Shown: positions 27,080 through 34,994 of the stretch, piece by piece
Layout of the letters: every line of letters starts with the position of its first letter
Numbering within the stretch: the first letter of the stretch is position 1
Assembly: GCA_965277595.1 (NCBI GenBank)
Contig: CBDIDH010000002.1
Span: 2,542,001 to 2,606,000, forward strand
Source of the DNA: CBDIDH01 sp965277595
GTDB taxonomy: Bacteria > Planctomycetota > Planctomycetia > Isosphaerales > Isosphaeraceae
Direction of reading: 5' to 3'
Length of the DNA stretch: 64,000 nt
Notes under the pieces: generated by a model
Database searches by the model: none
What the model saw: only the letters and a program-made list of their open reading frames with translations
What the model was told of the DNA's origin: nothing
Program-made: the position numbers and the translations under genes

Positions 27080-27543
27080 GATAAGGTGGGTCGCGTTGGG
27101 GCCGAGTGGGATTCGGAAATTCCGTCGCGTCGGCGAAAAAAAGGCGATGGCGCGCGCTCGTTCTCTGTCTGAATCGAGGAGAACCGCCCTGGCCGTGCTG
27201 GCTTCGGGGGGACAATCCCGGAACCGGGTCCGAGCGCCTTCACGCGCTTTGAGCCGCTTCCTTAATACTTATTGAACAAAAGTTCGGCCCGCCGGTCCAG
27301 TGGGGACCGATCCTCAGCCCGTCCCATTCCTTCTTAAAGAGCGTCAAAAACGGCTTTTGTTGGGCAAAGAAATCGACCAGGCCCGATTTTCCAATTAGAG
27401 TCAGGCCACCAGGCGAATTCGTTCATCGCTCCAAAAGAAAGCTTCTTGAACTTCGTCTTGTGGTCAGCCGCCAATTGTGAAGAATCATTGAAGAGACGAC
27501 AACGCGATTCGGGATCGGTTCCCTTTGAGTTCGGGAGATCGGC
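27080..27543. other. Intergenic region between divergent PPC and PhoU-like genes
   Basis: I see no gene here. The only notable feature is a short AT-rich patch (TTAATACTTATTGAAC near 27260), which could be part of a promoter. GGGAG at 27534-27538 is the PhoU ribosome-binding site. Confidence 0.5.
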
Positions 27544-28266
27544 ATGGGCAACTCGGGCGCCGGGAGGGAGGAGCCCCCGGGCGCGGGCGGCTCGCAACTG
27601 CCGGGCAATCAGCCGGTTCGCCAGCAAGAGGTTCTCTGGCGCGAGCTTCTCGGCCTGGCCGACCTCGTCGCCGAGGCCCTCCGATCGGCGGTCGAGGCGC
27701 TTTGCCGGGGTCGGCTCGACCTCGTCGATCGCGTCCGATCGGGCGAGCGCGAGACCGACCGCTGGGAAGTTCGGATCGAGACCGAGTGTTTTCGCCTGCT
27801 CGCGCTTTACGGCCTCGTCGCGTCCGACCTGCGACGGATTATTGCCGCCCTGCGCGTGAATGGCGACCTCGAAAGCCTGGCCGACCTTGCCGAGAACCTC
27901 GCCAAGCGCGCCCGCAAGCTCGCGAACGACCCCGTCGCCAGTCGATTTGACCAGGCCCTCGGGCAGCTTGCCGACGAGGCCCTGGCGATCGTCGACCGCA
28001 GTTTCGCCGCTCTTCGGGCGCTCGATGCCGACCAGGCCCGCGAGGTCATGCTCGCTCAAAAAACGATTGAACGCCACCGCTCGGCGATCCTCGCCGACCT
28101 CAAAACCGCCCTTCGGGCCGAGCCTGACCACGTCAAGACCTGGCTCCGCCTGATGAGTTCCGCCCGCAACCTCGAACGGATGGCCGACCACGCCCACGAC
28201 ATCGCCGCGGCCGTCGTTTATGTCAAGACCGGCGTCTTGGCCCGTCGCCACGACCCGGACGATTGA
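27544..28266 (+). CDS. phoU: PhoU-like phosphate signalling protein
   Basis: Two PhoU three-helix domains are visible. The first has the LVDRVRSGERETDRWEVRIE acidic metal-binding pattern, and the second ends with LMSSARNLERMADHAHDIA, the classic PhoU signature. A ~20-residue Gly/Pro-rich N-terminal tail precedes them. The usual role is to restrain the PhoR sensor and Pst transporter when phosphate is plentiful. No pst or phoBR genes lie nearby, so it may instead partner with another transporter; the call of the family is firm, the exact partner is not. Confidence 0.85.
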   Translation: MGNSGAGREEPPGAGGSQLPGNQPVRQQEVLWRELLGLADLVAEALRSAVEALCRGRLDLVDRVRSGERETDRWEVRIETECFRLLALYGLVASDLRRIIAALRVNGDLESLADLAENLAKRARKLANDPVASRFDQALGQLADEALAIVDRSFAALRALDADQAREVMLAQKTIERHRSAILADLKTALRAEPDHVKTWLRLMSSARNLERMADHAHDIAAAVVYVKTGVLARRHDPDD

Positions 28267-28290
28267 TTCAATCGGCGTGACAAACCGATT

Positions 28291-29244
28291 TTACGTCGTG
28301 AGACTTTCCCGGACCAGAGTTCTCAGCTTGCCGATTGCCGTCCTCAAAACGGTGGCGGCGTCCTCCTTCCAGTAACTTCGATTGAACAACTCGACCGAGA
28401 GCATTCCTTGAAATCCGATCGCGCGGAGATCGCGAAAGATTTCCTTCAAGGGGGCCACGCCATCGCCCGGATAGACGCGATCGGCATCGCTGATCGTGCT
28501 TCGCGGCGGATTGGCGGGGTAATCGTTCATGTGAATCACATGCAAGGCATCCTTGCCCAGAAGCTTGAGTCCGTGAAACCCAGATCCTCCCTTGTACATA
28601 TGGTAAATATCCGCCAGAATGCAGGCCCTCGGGTGATCCGCGCCAATGGCCGCCTGCGCGGCTTCGCCAAGCGTTCCCAGGGTTTTTGAAGGGCCCCAGA
28701 CCTCAACCTGTGGCACGACCCCGAAGGTGTCGCCGAGTTCGAGCAAGGCACGATAACGCTCGGCGATGCGTTTTGGTTCGATGTCCGTTCGATCGGTGGC
28801 CCCGGCCGGAGGCGCCGCGAGCCGAAGACCGCCGATCCGCCGGACGATTTCCAGGTTCCGCTTCGCTTCCTCGAACCCCTTGCGACGCCTGGCGTCATCG
28901 TCGACAACCCAGTCGAAAAAGCCGATCGCGCTGACGACGATGAGGCCCAGATCGCGAAACCTCTTGCCAAGGTCATCGAGCGACCCGCCCGCCTGGGCAT
29001 AGGCGTCCAGCTCTCGAATCCAGGGTTCGACCCCTTGAAAACCCGCCTTCGCCGCAAGTTCGGCTTCCTCGACGATCGTCAGCTTTTGTCCTTGAATCGT
29101 GCTGGTATTGAGGCAATATCCAAACGGTTCAACGGCCGACGCCCTTGGCGGTTCGGCTCGCCCCTCGGTCGCGGCCAGGACCGCCGCCCCGGTGGTCGCC
29201 CCGGCCAGGTTGAGCCAGTCTCGCCTCGTCAGTTCCCTTCCCAC
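28291..29244 (-). CDS. Exported sugar phosphate isomerase/epimerase-like TIM barrel
   Basis: Xylose-isomerase-like TIM barrel. A Tat-type signal is present (ELTRRDWLNLAGATTGAAVL). Barrel strands with metal-ligand character occur at GFQGVEPWIREL, VVPQVEVWGPSK, ACILADIYHMYKGG, ALHVIHMNDYPANPP and GMLSVELFNRSYW. Secretion is unusual for the fold in general but common in planctomycetes, where exported TIM barrels are abundant. Likely substrate is a free keto sugar or inosose, but this cannot be resolved. It converges on phoU with a 24-base gap. Confidence 0.85.
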   Translation of the reverse strand: MGRELTRRDWLNLAGATTGAAVLAATEGRAEPPRASAVEPFGYCLNTSTIQGQKLTIVEEAELAAKAGFQGVEPWIRELDAYAQAGGSLDDLGKRFRDLGLIVVSAIGFFDWVVDDDARRRKGFEEAKRNLEIVRRIGGLRLAAPPAGATDRTDIEPKRIAERYRALLELGDTFGVVPQVEVWGPSKTLGTLGEAAQAAIGADHPRACILADIYHMYKGGSGFHGLKLLGKDALHVIHMNDYPANPPRSTISDADRVYPGDGVAPLKEIFRDLRAIGFQGMLSVELFNRSYWKEDAATVLRTAIGKLRTLVRESLTT

Positions 29245-29562
29245 GATGCCACCTCGCGACGCGTTCGATTCCTGGTTCCGTTCGACTTGCTCGGGGGGAC
29301 ATCCTAATGAAAAGGCGAGGGCGTCTCCAGTCGTGGACTTTTGGAATCAGGAGGATTGCCGGGTCGGTCTCTTCGATGACCAATGCCCGACGACCGATGA
29401 CCAGGAGGTGGAATTTCTCGGTGATTGATCCTCGGTCATCGGAACCTTGCCATTCTCCGGCTCGGATCGGTTCGATCTCCGCCAAACTTGGCGCGGGTCT
29501 TGCTAGCATGGCCCTTCATCGACGATTTCCGGCCGCGTTCCAGTTTCAAGGGAGACCCGACC
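29245..29562. other. Intergenic region upstream of treZ
   Basis: This region contains a heptamer-repeat element at 29348-29460 and the treZ ribosome-binding site AAGGGAG (29548-29554). I see no gene. Confidence 0.6.
29348..29460. repeat. Palindromic heptamer-repeat element with outer arm
   Basis: Begins CAGGAGGATTGC, the same outer arm as at 4056-4067. GATGACCAATGCCCGACGAC and CGATGACC follow, then GGAATTTCTCGG as the loop, then TCCTCGGTCATCGG, then a degenerate outer arm (CCTTGCCATTCTCC). Confidence 0.72.
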
Positions 29563-31401
29563 GTGCTTCACGACCCTCTCGCCCCCGACGTCGGGGTCAT
29601 CCCGATGGACGACGCGACCGCCGTCTGGCGAGTCTGGGCCAGTCAAGCGAAGCGCGTCGACCTGATTCTTGATCCAGGCGGGCGCGCGGAGCGGGTCGCG
29701 TTGCAGGCTGAGCCGCATGGGTATTTCTCAATCCAGCGGCCTCGTCCCGAGGTCGGCCTTCGTTACGCCTATTCGCTCGACGACGGCCCGAATCTTCCCG
29801 ACCCCGCCTCGCGCTGGCAACCCGATGGCGTGAATGAACCCTCCGCCGTCTATTTTCCGGCTGATTTCGCGTGGGATGAGGGGTCATGGGCGGGGATTCG
29901 CCGCTCCGACCTCGTCATTTACGAGCTTCACATCGGCTCATTCACGCCCGAGGGGACCTTCGCGGCGATCATCCCCCGCCTCGACGCTCTGCTCGAACTC
30001 GGCATCACGGCGATCGAGCTGATGCCCGTCGCGCAGTTTCCGGGCGTTCGAAGCTGGGGCTACGACGGCGTCCTCCCGTTCGCCGTCCAGAACAGTTACG
30101 GCGGTCCCGAGGCGCTTCAAGAACTCATCGCCGCCTGCCACCGCAAGGGCATGGCCGTCTTTCTCGACGTCATCTACAACCACTTCGGCCCCGAAGGCAA
30201 CGTCTCGGTTTCCTTCGGCGACTACCTCACCGACAAGTACAAGACCGACTGGGGCTCGGCGGTCAACTACGACGCCCGGGGCTGCGACTCCGTCCGCTCC
30301 TCCGCCATTCAAAACGTGCGAATGTGGGTTGCCGACTACCACGTCGACGGCCTCCGATTTGACGCCGCCGACCAGATTTACGACCGAGGCCCGCGCCATA
30401 TTCTCGCCGAGCTTGCCGGGTCGGCCCACGAGGCCGCGACCGTTTTGAACCGCCCCTGCCACGTCTTCGCCGAGACCGACCTCAACGACGCTCCCCGATT
30501 TCTCCACTCGATCGACCGCGGCGGCTATGCCTTTGACGGCCACTGGAACGACGACTTTCACCACGCCCTTCACGTCGTCTTGACCGGCGAGACGAACGGT
30601 TATTACATGGACTTCGCCGCCGGTCCCCTTGCGCTTGCGAAGGTGATCAACGCCGGATTCGTCAACAACGGCAATTTCAGCGAATTCCGGGGCCGACGCC
30701 ACGGCGCTTCCGCCGACGAGTTCCCCGGCGACCGCCTTCTCGCTTTCACGCAAAATCATGATCAGGTCGGCAACCGTCTCAAGTCCGACCGCTACGCCGC
30801 CAGCCTACCGGCCTCGGCCGTCCGCCTCGCCGCGGGCGTGCTCTTGCTCTCGCCTCGGCTCCCCTTGCTCTTCATGGGTGAGGAATACGGCGAGACCAAT
30901 CCCTTCCCCTTCTTCTGCGACTTCCAGTCTCCCGACCTCATCGACGCCGTCCGCAAGGGCCGGAAGGCCGAATTTGCCTATTTTGGCTGGCAAGACGAGG
31001 TTCCCGACCCCTTCGATCCCTCAACGCGCGGCTCGGCCGTCCTCTCCTGGTCGTGGACCGACCCCGTCCGCGCCGGCCTCCGCCGACTCTATCACGACCT
31101 CCTCCGCCTCCGTCGCGAGATTCCCTCGCTCCACGCCTTCGCCCCCGCGCACGCCCGCCTTCTCGACGGCACGACCTTGATGGACCTGACCCGCGGCGCC
31201 TCGCCCGACGCCCTCACCATCCTATTTAACCTCGGCTCAACCGCGCAGACCCTTCCCGATCCCTTTCGCGGTCTTGAACCCCTCTTCCGCTCCGAATCTC
31301 CCGCCTTCGGCGCCTCTGTCGAGACTTCCGATCCCGGCCAGATCGCTCCCTTCGAATTCTTGATCTTCGGCGCCTGGCCGTCAAGCTTGAATGACCAATG
31401 A
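29563..31401 (+). CDS. treZ: Malto-oligosyltrehalose trehalohydrolase
   Basis: GH13 enzyme releasing trehalose from maltooligosyl-trehalose, normally paired with TreY. An N-terminal CBM48-like domain (MDDATAVWRVWASQAKRVDL) precedes the (beta/alpha)8 barrel. The catalytic triad is visible: HVDGLRFDAADQIYD (nucleophile Asp267), VFAETDLND (Glu304) and FTQNHDQVGN (Asp400). The GTG at 29563 with AAGGGAG upstream gives the normal 612-residue length. The trehalose pathway partner treY is not in this window. The last codons (Asn-Asp-Gln-stop) lie in a heptamer repeat. Confidence 0.93.
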   Translation: MLHDPLAPDVGVIPMDDATAVWRVWASQAKRVDLILDPGGRAERVALQAEPHGYFSIQRPRPEVGLRYAYSLDDGPNLPDPASRWQPDGVNEPSAVYFPADFAWDEGSWAGIRRSDLVIYELHIGSFTPEGTFAAIIPRLDALLELGITAIELMPVAQFPGVRSWGYDGVLPFAVQNSYGGPEALQELIAACHRKGMAVFLDVIYNHFGPEGNVSVSFGDYLTDKYKTDWGSAVNYDARGCDSVRSSAIQNVRMWVADYHVDGLRFDAADQIYDRGPRHILAELAGSAHEAATVLNRPCHVFAETDLNDAPRFLHSIDRGGYAFDGHWNDDFHHALHVVLTGETNGYYMDFAAGPLALAKVINAGFVNNGNFSEFRGRRHGASADEFPGDRLLAFTQNHDQVGNRLKSDRYAASLPASAVRLAAGVLLLSPRLPLLFMGEEYGETNPFPFFCDFQSPDLIDAVRKGRKAEFAYFGWQDEVPDPFDPSTRGSAVLSWSWTDPVRAGLRRLYHDLLRLRREIPSLHAFAPAHARLLDGTTLMDLTRGASPDALTILFNLGSTAQTLPDPFRGLEPLFRSESPAFGASVETSDPGQIAPFEFLIFGAWPSSLNDQ

Positions 31402-31427
31402 CCAATGACCAATGACCAATGACCAAT
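31390..31427. repeat. Tandem heptamer repeat, ATGACCA x5
   Basis: Five perfect tandem copies of ATGACCA. The first copies encode the last residues and the stop codon of treZ. It is the cleanest direct tandem array of the family, with a mirror-image array at 57383-57417. Confidence 0.9.
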
Positions 31428-31449
31428 CGAACAATTCAACGAATCTCAG

Positions 31450-31475
31450 CCCTCTGCCCTTTTCCCTCCGCCCTG
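31450..31475. repeat. Short CCCTCTGCCCT-type repeat
   Basis: CCCTCTGCCCTTTTCCCTCC and CGCCCT form a small member of the TGCCCTY family between convergent genes. Confidence 0.5.
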
Positions 31476-31497
31476 AAACGGAGATCTTCTCAGTAGC

Positions 31498-32433
31498 TCA
31501 ATCAGTCGCCGACGGTTCCGCCGCAATCGGCGCATTCGTGTGCGGACTGCCGTTCGCATCCGCTTTCGGCTTCAGCGACGTGGCCATCGCGACCGCCAGG
31601 TTGGCGAAGTCGCGCGGATTCGTCGGCGCGTGCGCCAGGTGGATGTTCTCCGGCTCGGCGTTGCCCGAAGGGTCAAAGGGCATGCTCACCCGATGACTGC
31701 CGGTGTTGTAAATGCTGTAAAAGACCTCGATTTCCCACTTTCCCGCGCGTTCGACTTCGAGCCGGAGGTCATACGCCGACTGCGCCGCGTTGAGCGTGAC
31801 GGCGATCTCGATCAGGGCTTCGCGATAACCGGGGATGAGCCGGGCGTCGGCTCCCCAGACCTCCTTCAGGCCGTTATCAGCCTCGCGAACCGAAACGAAA
31901 ATACGTCGAAAGATCGATCGAAGCATGTTCGAATTCGTTTTTGACCAGTATTTCAACGGTCTCAAATACGCATCAACCGCCCCCGTCACGGCGCCGCAGC
32001 CGCTATGCCCGAGCATCACGACAAGCTTGACGCTCTCACTCAACGCATTGATGGCGAAATCAATACTTCCCAGGCATTCATCGCCGAGCACATTCCCCGC
32101 GACACGAATGACGAAGAGGTCATTGAACCCCTGCCCGAAGATCATCTCCGTCGGCACTCTCGCGTCCGAGCATCCCACGACCACGGCAAAAGGCGCCTGC
32201 CTCGGCATCTGTCCCGAGGTTCGAAACATGCCCACTTCCAGACCATTGCATTGAACGACGTATCTCGGTTCGACCCCTTCGGAAAACGAGCTTTTCTGAC
32301 AACTTTCCATCCACTCGGCGAACATCGCGTTGCCCGATTCCAGCATCCTCCTCGCCGCCGCCGCATCGGGCGGCGACGGCTTGGCGCTCGGGTTTTTTGG
32401 ATCGAACCTGTAGATATAATCAATGGTATTCAT
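31498..32433 (-). CDS. Beta-class carbonic anhydrase-like protein
   Basis: Reversible hydration of carbon dioxide. Zinc ligands are seen in VVVGCSDARVPTEMIF (Cys, with the Asp-Arg dyad) and in VVMLGHSGCGAVTGAVDAY (His and Cys). The beta-class signature RVAGN follows. The protein has a ~75-residue N-terminal extension rich in Pro and Ala, and a C-terminal ~110-residue extension after the core that includes DLRLEVERAGKWEIEVFYSI, so it is longer (311) than minimal beta enzymes. No signal peptide is seen. Neighbours give no hint of a carboxysome or bicarbonate transporter. Confidence 0.9.
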   Translation of the reverse strand: MNTIDYIYRFDPKNPSAKPSPPDAAAARRMLESGNAMFAEWMESCQKSSFSEGVEPRYVVQCNGLEVGMFRTSGQMPRQAPFAVVVGCSDARVPTEMIFGQGFNDLFVIRVAGNVLGDECLGSIDFAINALSESVKLVVMLGHSGCGAVTGAVDAYLRPLKYWSKTNSNMLRSIFRRIFVSVREADNGLKEVWGADARLIPGYREALIEIAVTLNAAQSAYDLRLEVERAGKWEIEVFYSIYNTGSHRVSMPFDPSGNAEPENIHLAHAPTNPRDFANLAVAMATSLKPKADANGSPHTNAPIAAEPSATD

Positions 32434-32664
32434 GGCATCGAACCTGAAGTCTTTCCGCGAACGTCCCGAAATTCGAGACGTCTCCGCCGATCATAGCAGG
32501 CTGTCTTCTTCCCCGCTATCATTCGCCCGCCTTGATCCTTCCCGCCTCTTTGAGTCTCAGACAAGGACCGATGACCAATTTCCAATGCCCGAAAATTTCG
32601 CGTCAATTCCATGAATTCCGGCTTTCTTCCTTGGTCATCGGTCATCGGTCATTTTGAAGAATCT
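32434..32664. other. Intergenic region with heptamer element
   Basis: No gene seen. It holds the repeat element at 32562-32655 described separately. It separates two genes on the minus strand. Confidence 0.55.
32562..32655. repeat. Heptamer-repeat hairpin
   Basis: AAGGACCGATGACCAATTTCC at about 32563 pairs with TTGGTCATCGGTCATCGGTC at about 32631-32650. The AT-richer middle (about 50 bases) forms the loop. Confidence 0.7.
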
Positions 32665-33336
32665 TTACCCCTCAATCATCCCTCGGAACATCGCTTCTAT
32701 AATCGCCTCGGCGGTCGACCGCACGGGCTTCCAGGCAATCACCGGTGATCGCTTCATCACAATTTGAAGCGAGACGATCCCATGCAACCCCGCCCAGAAA
32801 GTCTGTGAGATCAGGTCCGAATCCGCGAAACCAGGGCGAAACCGACCCGCCGCGATCGCCTCGGCGACGGTGTCGCGCAACCAGGCGTAACAGTCCACCT
32901 CGGGATGCTCGGCGACAACCGCCTCGACGTGCGCCTCGCGGGGCAGGGGGGTCATGAACAGAAGGCGATACTGATTCGGAAACTCCAGCGCGAAATCGAC
33001 ATACGCCAGTCCCATCCTTTTCAACCTGGCGATCGGGTCGGGATCAGTGGCGATCCGGTCCATCGCCTGCCTGAGCGTCAAAAAATCTTCGAGACAGAGC
33101 TCGCGAATCAGTGTTTCCTTATCGGAAAAATGACGATAGAGGGCCATCGCCGTATAGTGAACCTCCGCGGCGATCTTCCGCATCGAGACGCTTTCATATC
33201 CTTCCCTGACAATCAGTTCTCTTGCCGCCGCGAGGATCTTTCCCCGGACCTTCTCCTTCTCGGTCGAAGCGCGCCGCCCCGTCCCACCCATCAACCCTCC
33301 CCCGTCACGCGCAAACTCTACCTCAACCTTACCCAT
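32665..33336 (-). CDS. TetR-family transcriptional regulator
   Basis: The DNA-binding domain is at the N-terminus: KVRGKILAAARELIVREGYE, SVSMRKIAAEVHYTAMALYR and HFSDKETLIRELC. The C-terminal ligand-binding half (about residues 75-220) contains a TetR_C-like helix bundle with VDFALEFPNQYRLLFMTPLP. The ATG at 33336 has GGGGAGGGG upstream and is preferred; the ATG at 33292 with a closer GGAGG is an alternative giving a product 15 residues shorter. The effector and target are unknown. Upstream lies an array of TGCCCTY repeats, so the promoter must lie between or beyond them. Confidence 0.88.
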   Translation of the reverse strand: MGKVEVEFARDGGGLMGGTGRRASTEKEKVRGKILAAARELIVREGYESVSMRKIAAEVHYTAMALYRHFSDKETLIRELCLEDFLTLRQAMDRIATDPDPIARLKRMGLAYVDFALEFPNQYRLLFMTPLPREAHVEAVVAEHPEVDCYAWLRDTVAEAIAAGRFRPGFADSDLISQTFWAGLHGIVSLQIVMKRSPVIAWKPVRSTAEAIIEAMFRGMIEG

Positions 33337-33374
33337 TTTAACCCCTCCCCCTCTCCTCGACGAGACCCTCTCCT

Positions 33375-33525
33375 TTCTGCCCTTCCGCCCTTTGCCCTTT
33401 GCCCCTTGCCCTTCTGCCCTTTGCCCTTCTGCCCTCTGCCCTTCTGCCCTTTGCCCTCTGCCCTTCTGCCCTTTGCCCTCTGCCCTTCTGCCCTTTGCCC
33501 TCTGCCCTTTGCCCTTCCACCCTTC
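33375..33525. repeat. TGCCCTY degenerate tandem array
   Basis: About 150 bases composed almost entirely of TGCCCTT, TGCCCTC and TGCCCTTC units in irregular order, for example TTGCCCTTCTGCCCTCTGCC. On the minus strand it encodes open reading frames of a Lys/Gly/Gln/Arg repeat, which I treat as spurious. It lies in the intergenic region upstream of the TetR gene. Confidence 0.88.
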
Positions 33526-33750
33526 AAGTCGAATGGCCAACCGTTGCCCGACCGGATAGAATGGGGTGCGGGGATCAGCCGTCAACGTCCCTTGAAACGA
33601 ATCGACCCCACCAAAGTGGGTCGGTCGGCGGCGAATCCCTTCTTTTTTTGCGCAAACCTTTGGCCTTGAGATGTTCTCGATTCGATCTCGGACGAGGCGG
33701 GAGGATGCCCGCCAGGACCAACCGCCGCGGAACGGCCCACGCTTTTGCCC
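33526..33750. other. Intergenic region upstream of the second kinase
   Basis: About 225 bases of ordinary sequence between the TGCCCTY array and the kinase start. I see nothing else in it. Confidence 0.5.
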
Positions 33751-34890
33751 ATGAAAACCGACCGCAAATTCACGCAGGCGACCACCGCCAACGTTCCCGA
33801 CCAACGGGTCGATCCGGCCTCGATCACCGTCCAGAACGTTTCCCTGGCGATCGGCCCGCCCGAGCTGATGATCCCTTACGAGGCGGTCCTCAAAGACTCG
33901 AAGCTCTCCTGGATCGAGCAGCACCGGGTCATCCGCCGGCTCGGTTCAGGGGGGCAAGGAGTCGTTTTTCTCTGCGAGCGGGTCGGAGCCGATCACTTCA
34001 CGCTCCCCGTCGCCCTGAAAATCTTCTCGCCCGAAGGCTATGCCGACGTCCGCGCTTATGACGCCGCGATGGCCAAGATGGCCGGCGTCGCCGTCCGCAT
34101 TGCCCAGATCCAACAAGACAACCTGATCGACGTCCATAACCTCATCGCCCAGCGCCGCATTCGCGTCCTGGAAATGGAATGGGTCGACGGCTACGACCTT
34201 CAGCGTCTTCTCTCCAACCAGATGCTCGAACGCGCCCGCCAGCAGGTTGGCGGCGACCGCTGGAGCTATCTCAATGACGTCATCGTCACCGCCGGCGCCT
34301 CGCAACCCCGCCTGAAGCCCGGAGTTGCGATCAACGTCCTCCGCGACGGCCTCGCCGCTCTTTCTGCCCTGCACCGCGAGGGGATCGTCCACGGCGACGT
34401 CAAACCCTCCAACATCATGCTCAAACGCACCGGCAATGCCAAGCTCATCGACATCGGCTCCGCCTACGAATGGGCCGGCGGCTCCCGTGTCCGCACCTGC
34501 ACTCCCTCATACGCAGCCCCCGAGGTTCTCGAAGGCGAGGGGGGATCTCCCCAGGCCGATCTCGCCAGCCTTGGTTATGTGCTTCTCGAAATGCTCGCCG
34601 GCGCTCCCCCGTTCGCGGGAATCAACGACCGCGACACCCTTCTCGACGCCAAGAAATCGATTCTTGAACGTATTCACACGACCTTGCCCGAAGAGGTCGT
34701 CTGCAACGGCCTCCTCATGAACCTGATCTCCGGCCTGATCGCTCCCGATCCCGCCCAGCGCTTCCCCAGCGCCGAGGCCGCCGACCTCGTAGAACAAGGC
34801 GCCGCGAGCTTCCACCGCCAGCTTGTCCACGGCAATCTCGCCAGCGAATACGAAAACGAAATCCGCGTCTGGCTTCAGGAACTCGACTGA
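33751..34890 (+). CDS. Serine/threonine protein kinase with DIG motif
   Basis: Hanks-type kinase. The Gly loop is RLGSGGQGVVFLCERVG, the lysine lies in LPVALKIFSPEGY, and the catalytic loop is GIVHGDVKPSNIMLKR. The metal-binding motif is IDIGSAYEW, DIG instead of DFG, which is an unusual but tolerated variant. The APE-like segment is PSYAAPEVLEGEGGSPQADL. About 60 residues precede the kinase domain. No C-terminal sensor or membrane segment is visible (379 residues total). The ATG at 33751 is preferred over a TTG six bases upstream. It stands alone between a repeat array and the hairpin at 34919. Confidence 0.87.
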   Translation: MKTDRKFTQATTANVPDQRVDPASITVQNVSLAIGPPELMIPYEAVLKDSKLSWIEQHRVIRRLGSGGQGVVFLCERVGADHFTLPVALKIFSPEGYADVRAYDAAMAKMAGVAVRIAQIQQDNLIDVHNLIAQRRIRVLEMEWVDGYDLQRLLSNQMLERARQQVGGDRWSYLNDVIVTAGASQPRLKPGVAINVLRDGLAALSALHREGIVHGDVKPSNIMLKRTGNAKLIDIGSAYEWAGGSRVRTCTPSYAAPEVLEGEGGSPQADLASLGYVLLEMLAGAPPFAGINDRDTLLDAKKSILERIHTTLPEEVVCNGLLMNLISGLIAPDPAQRFPSAEAADLVEQGAASFHRQLVHGNLASEYENEIRVWLQELD

Positions 34891-34918
34891 ACCCGTCTGA
34901 ACCCAAAAAACAAATAAG

Positions 34919-34969
34919 CCGATGACCGAGAGCCCCGCCATCCCTTTCCAGGGCTCAATCGGTCATCGG
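34919..34969. terminator. Bidirectional hairpin between kinase and CAP-protein genes
   Basis: CCGATGACCGAGAGCCC pairs with GGGCTCAATCGGTCATCGG; the arms match except for a two-base bulge, around a 14-15-base loop. It lies between convergent genes. Its tips are heptamer-family sequence, so this copy may have been recruited as a terminator. Confidence 0.65.
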
Positions 34970-34994
34970 TTGTACATAAAACGCTAGATCGGTT

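Noticed and set aside
33318..33527. Minus-strand open frames of Lys/Gly/Gln/Arg repeats
   Set aside because: They are direct translations of the TGCCCTY repeat array in several frames and have no start context or homology; the repeat itself explains them.
33337..33924. N-terminal extension of the TetR open frame
   Set aside because: The extra ~195 residues come from the repeat array and intergenic DNA; a normal TetR start with a strong ribosome-binding site exists at 33336.
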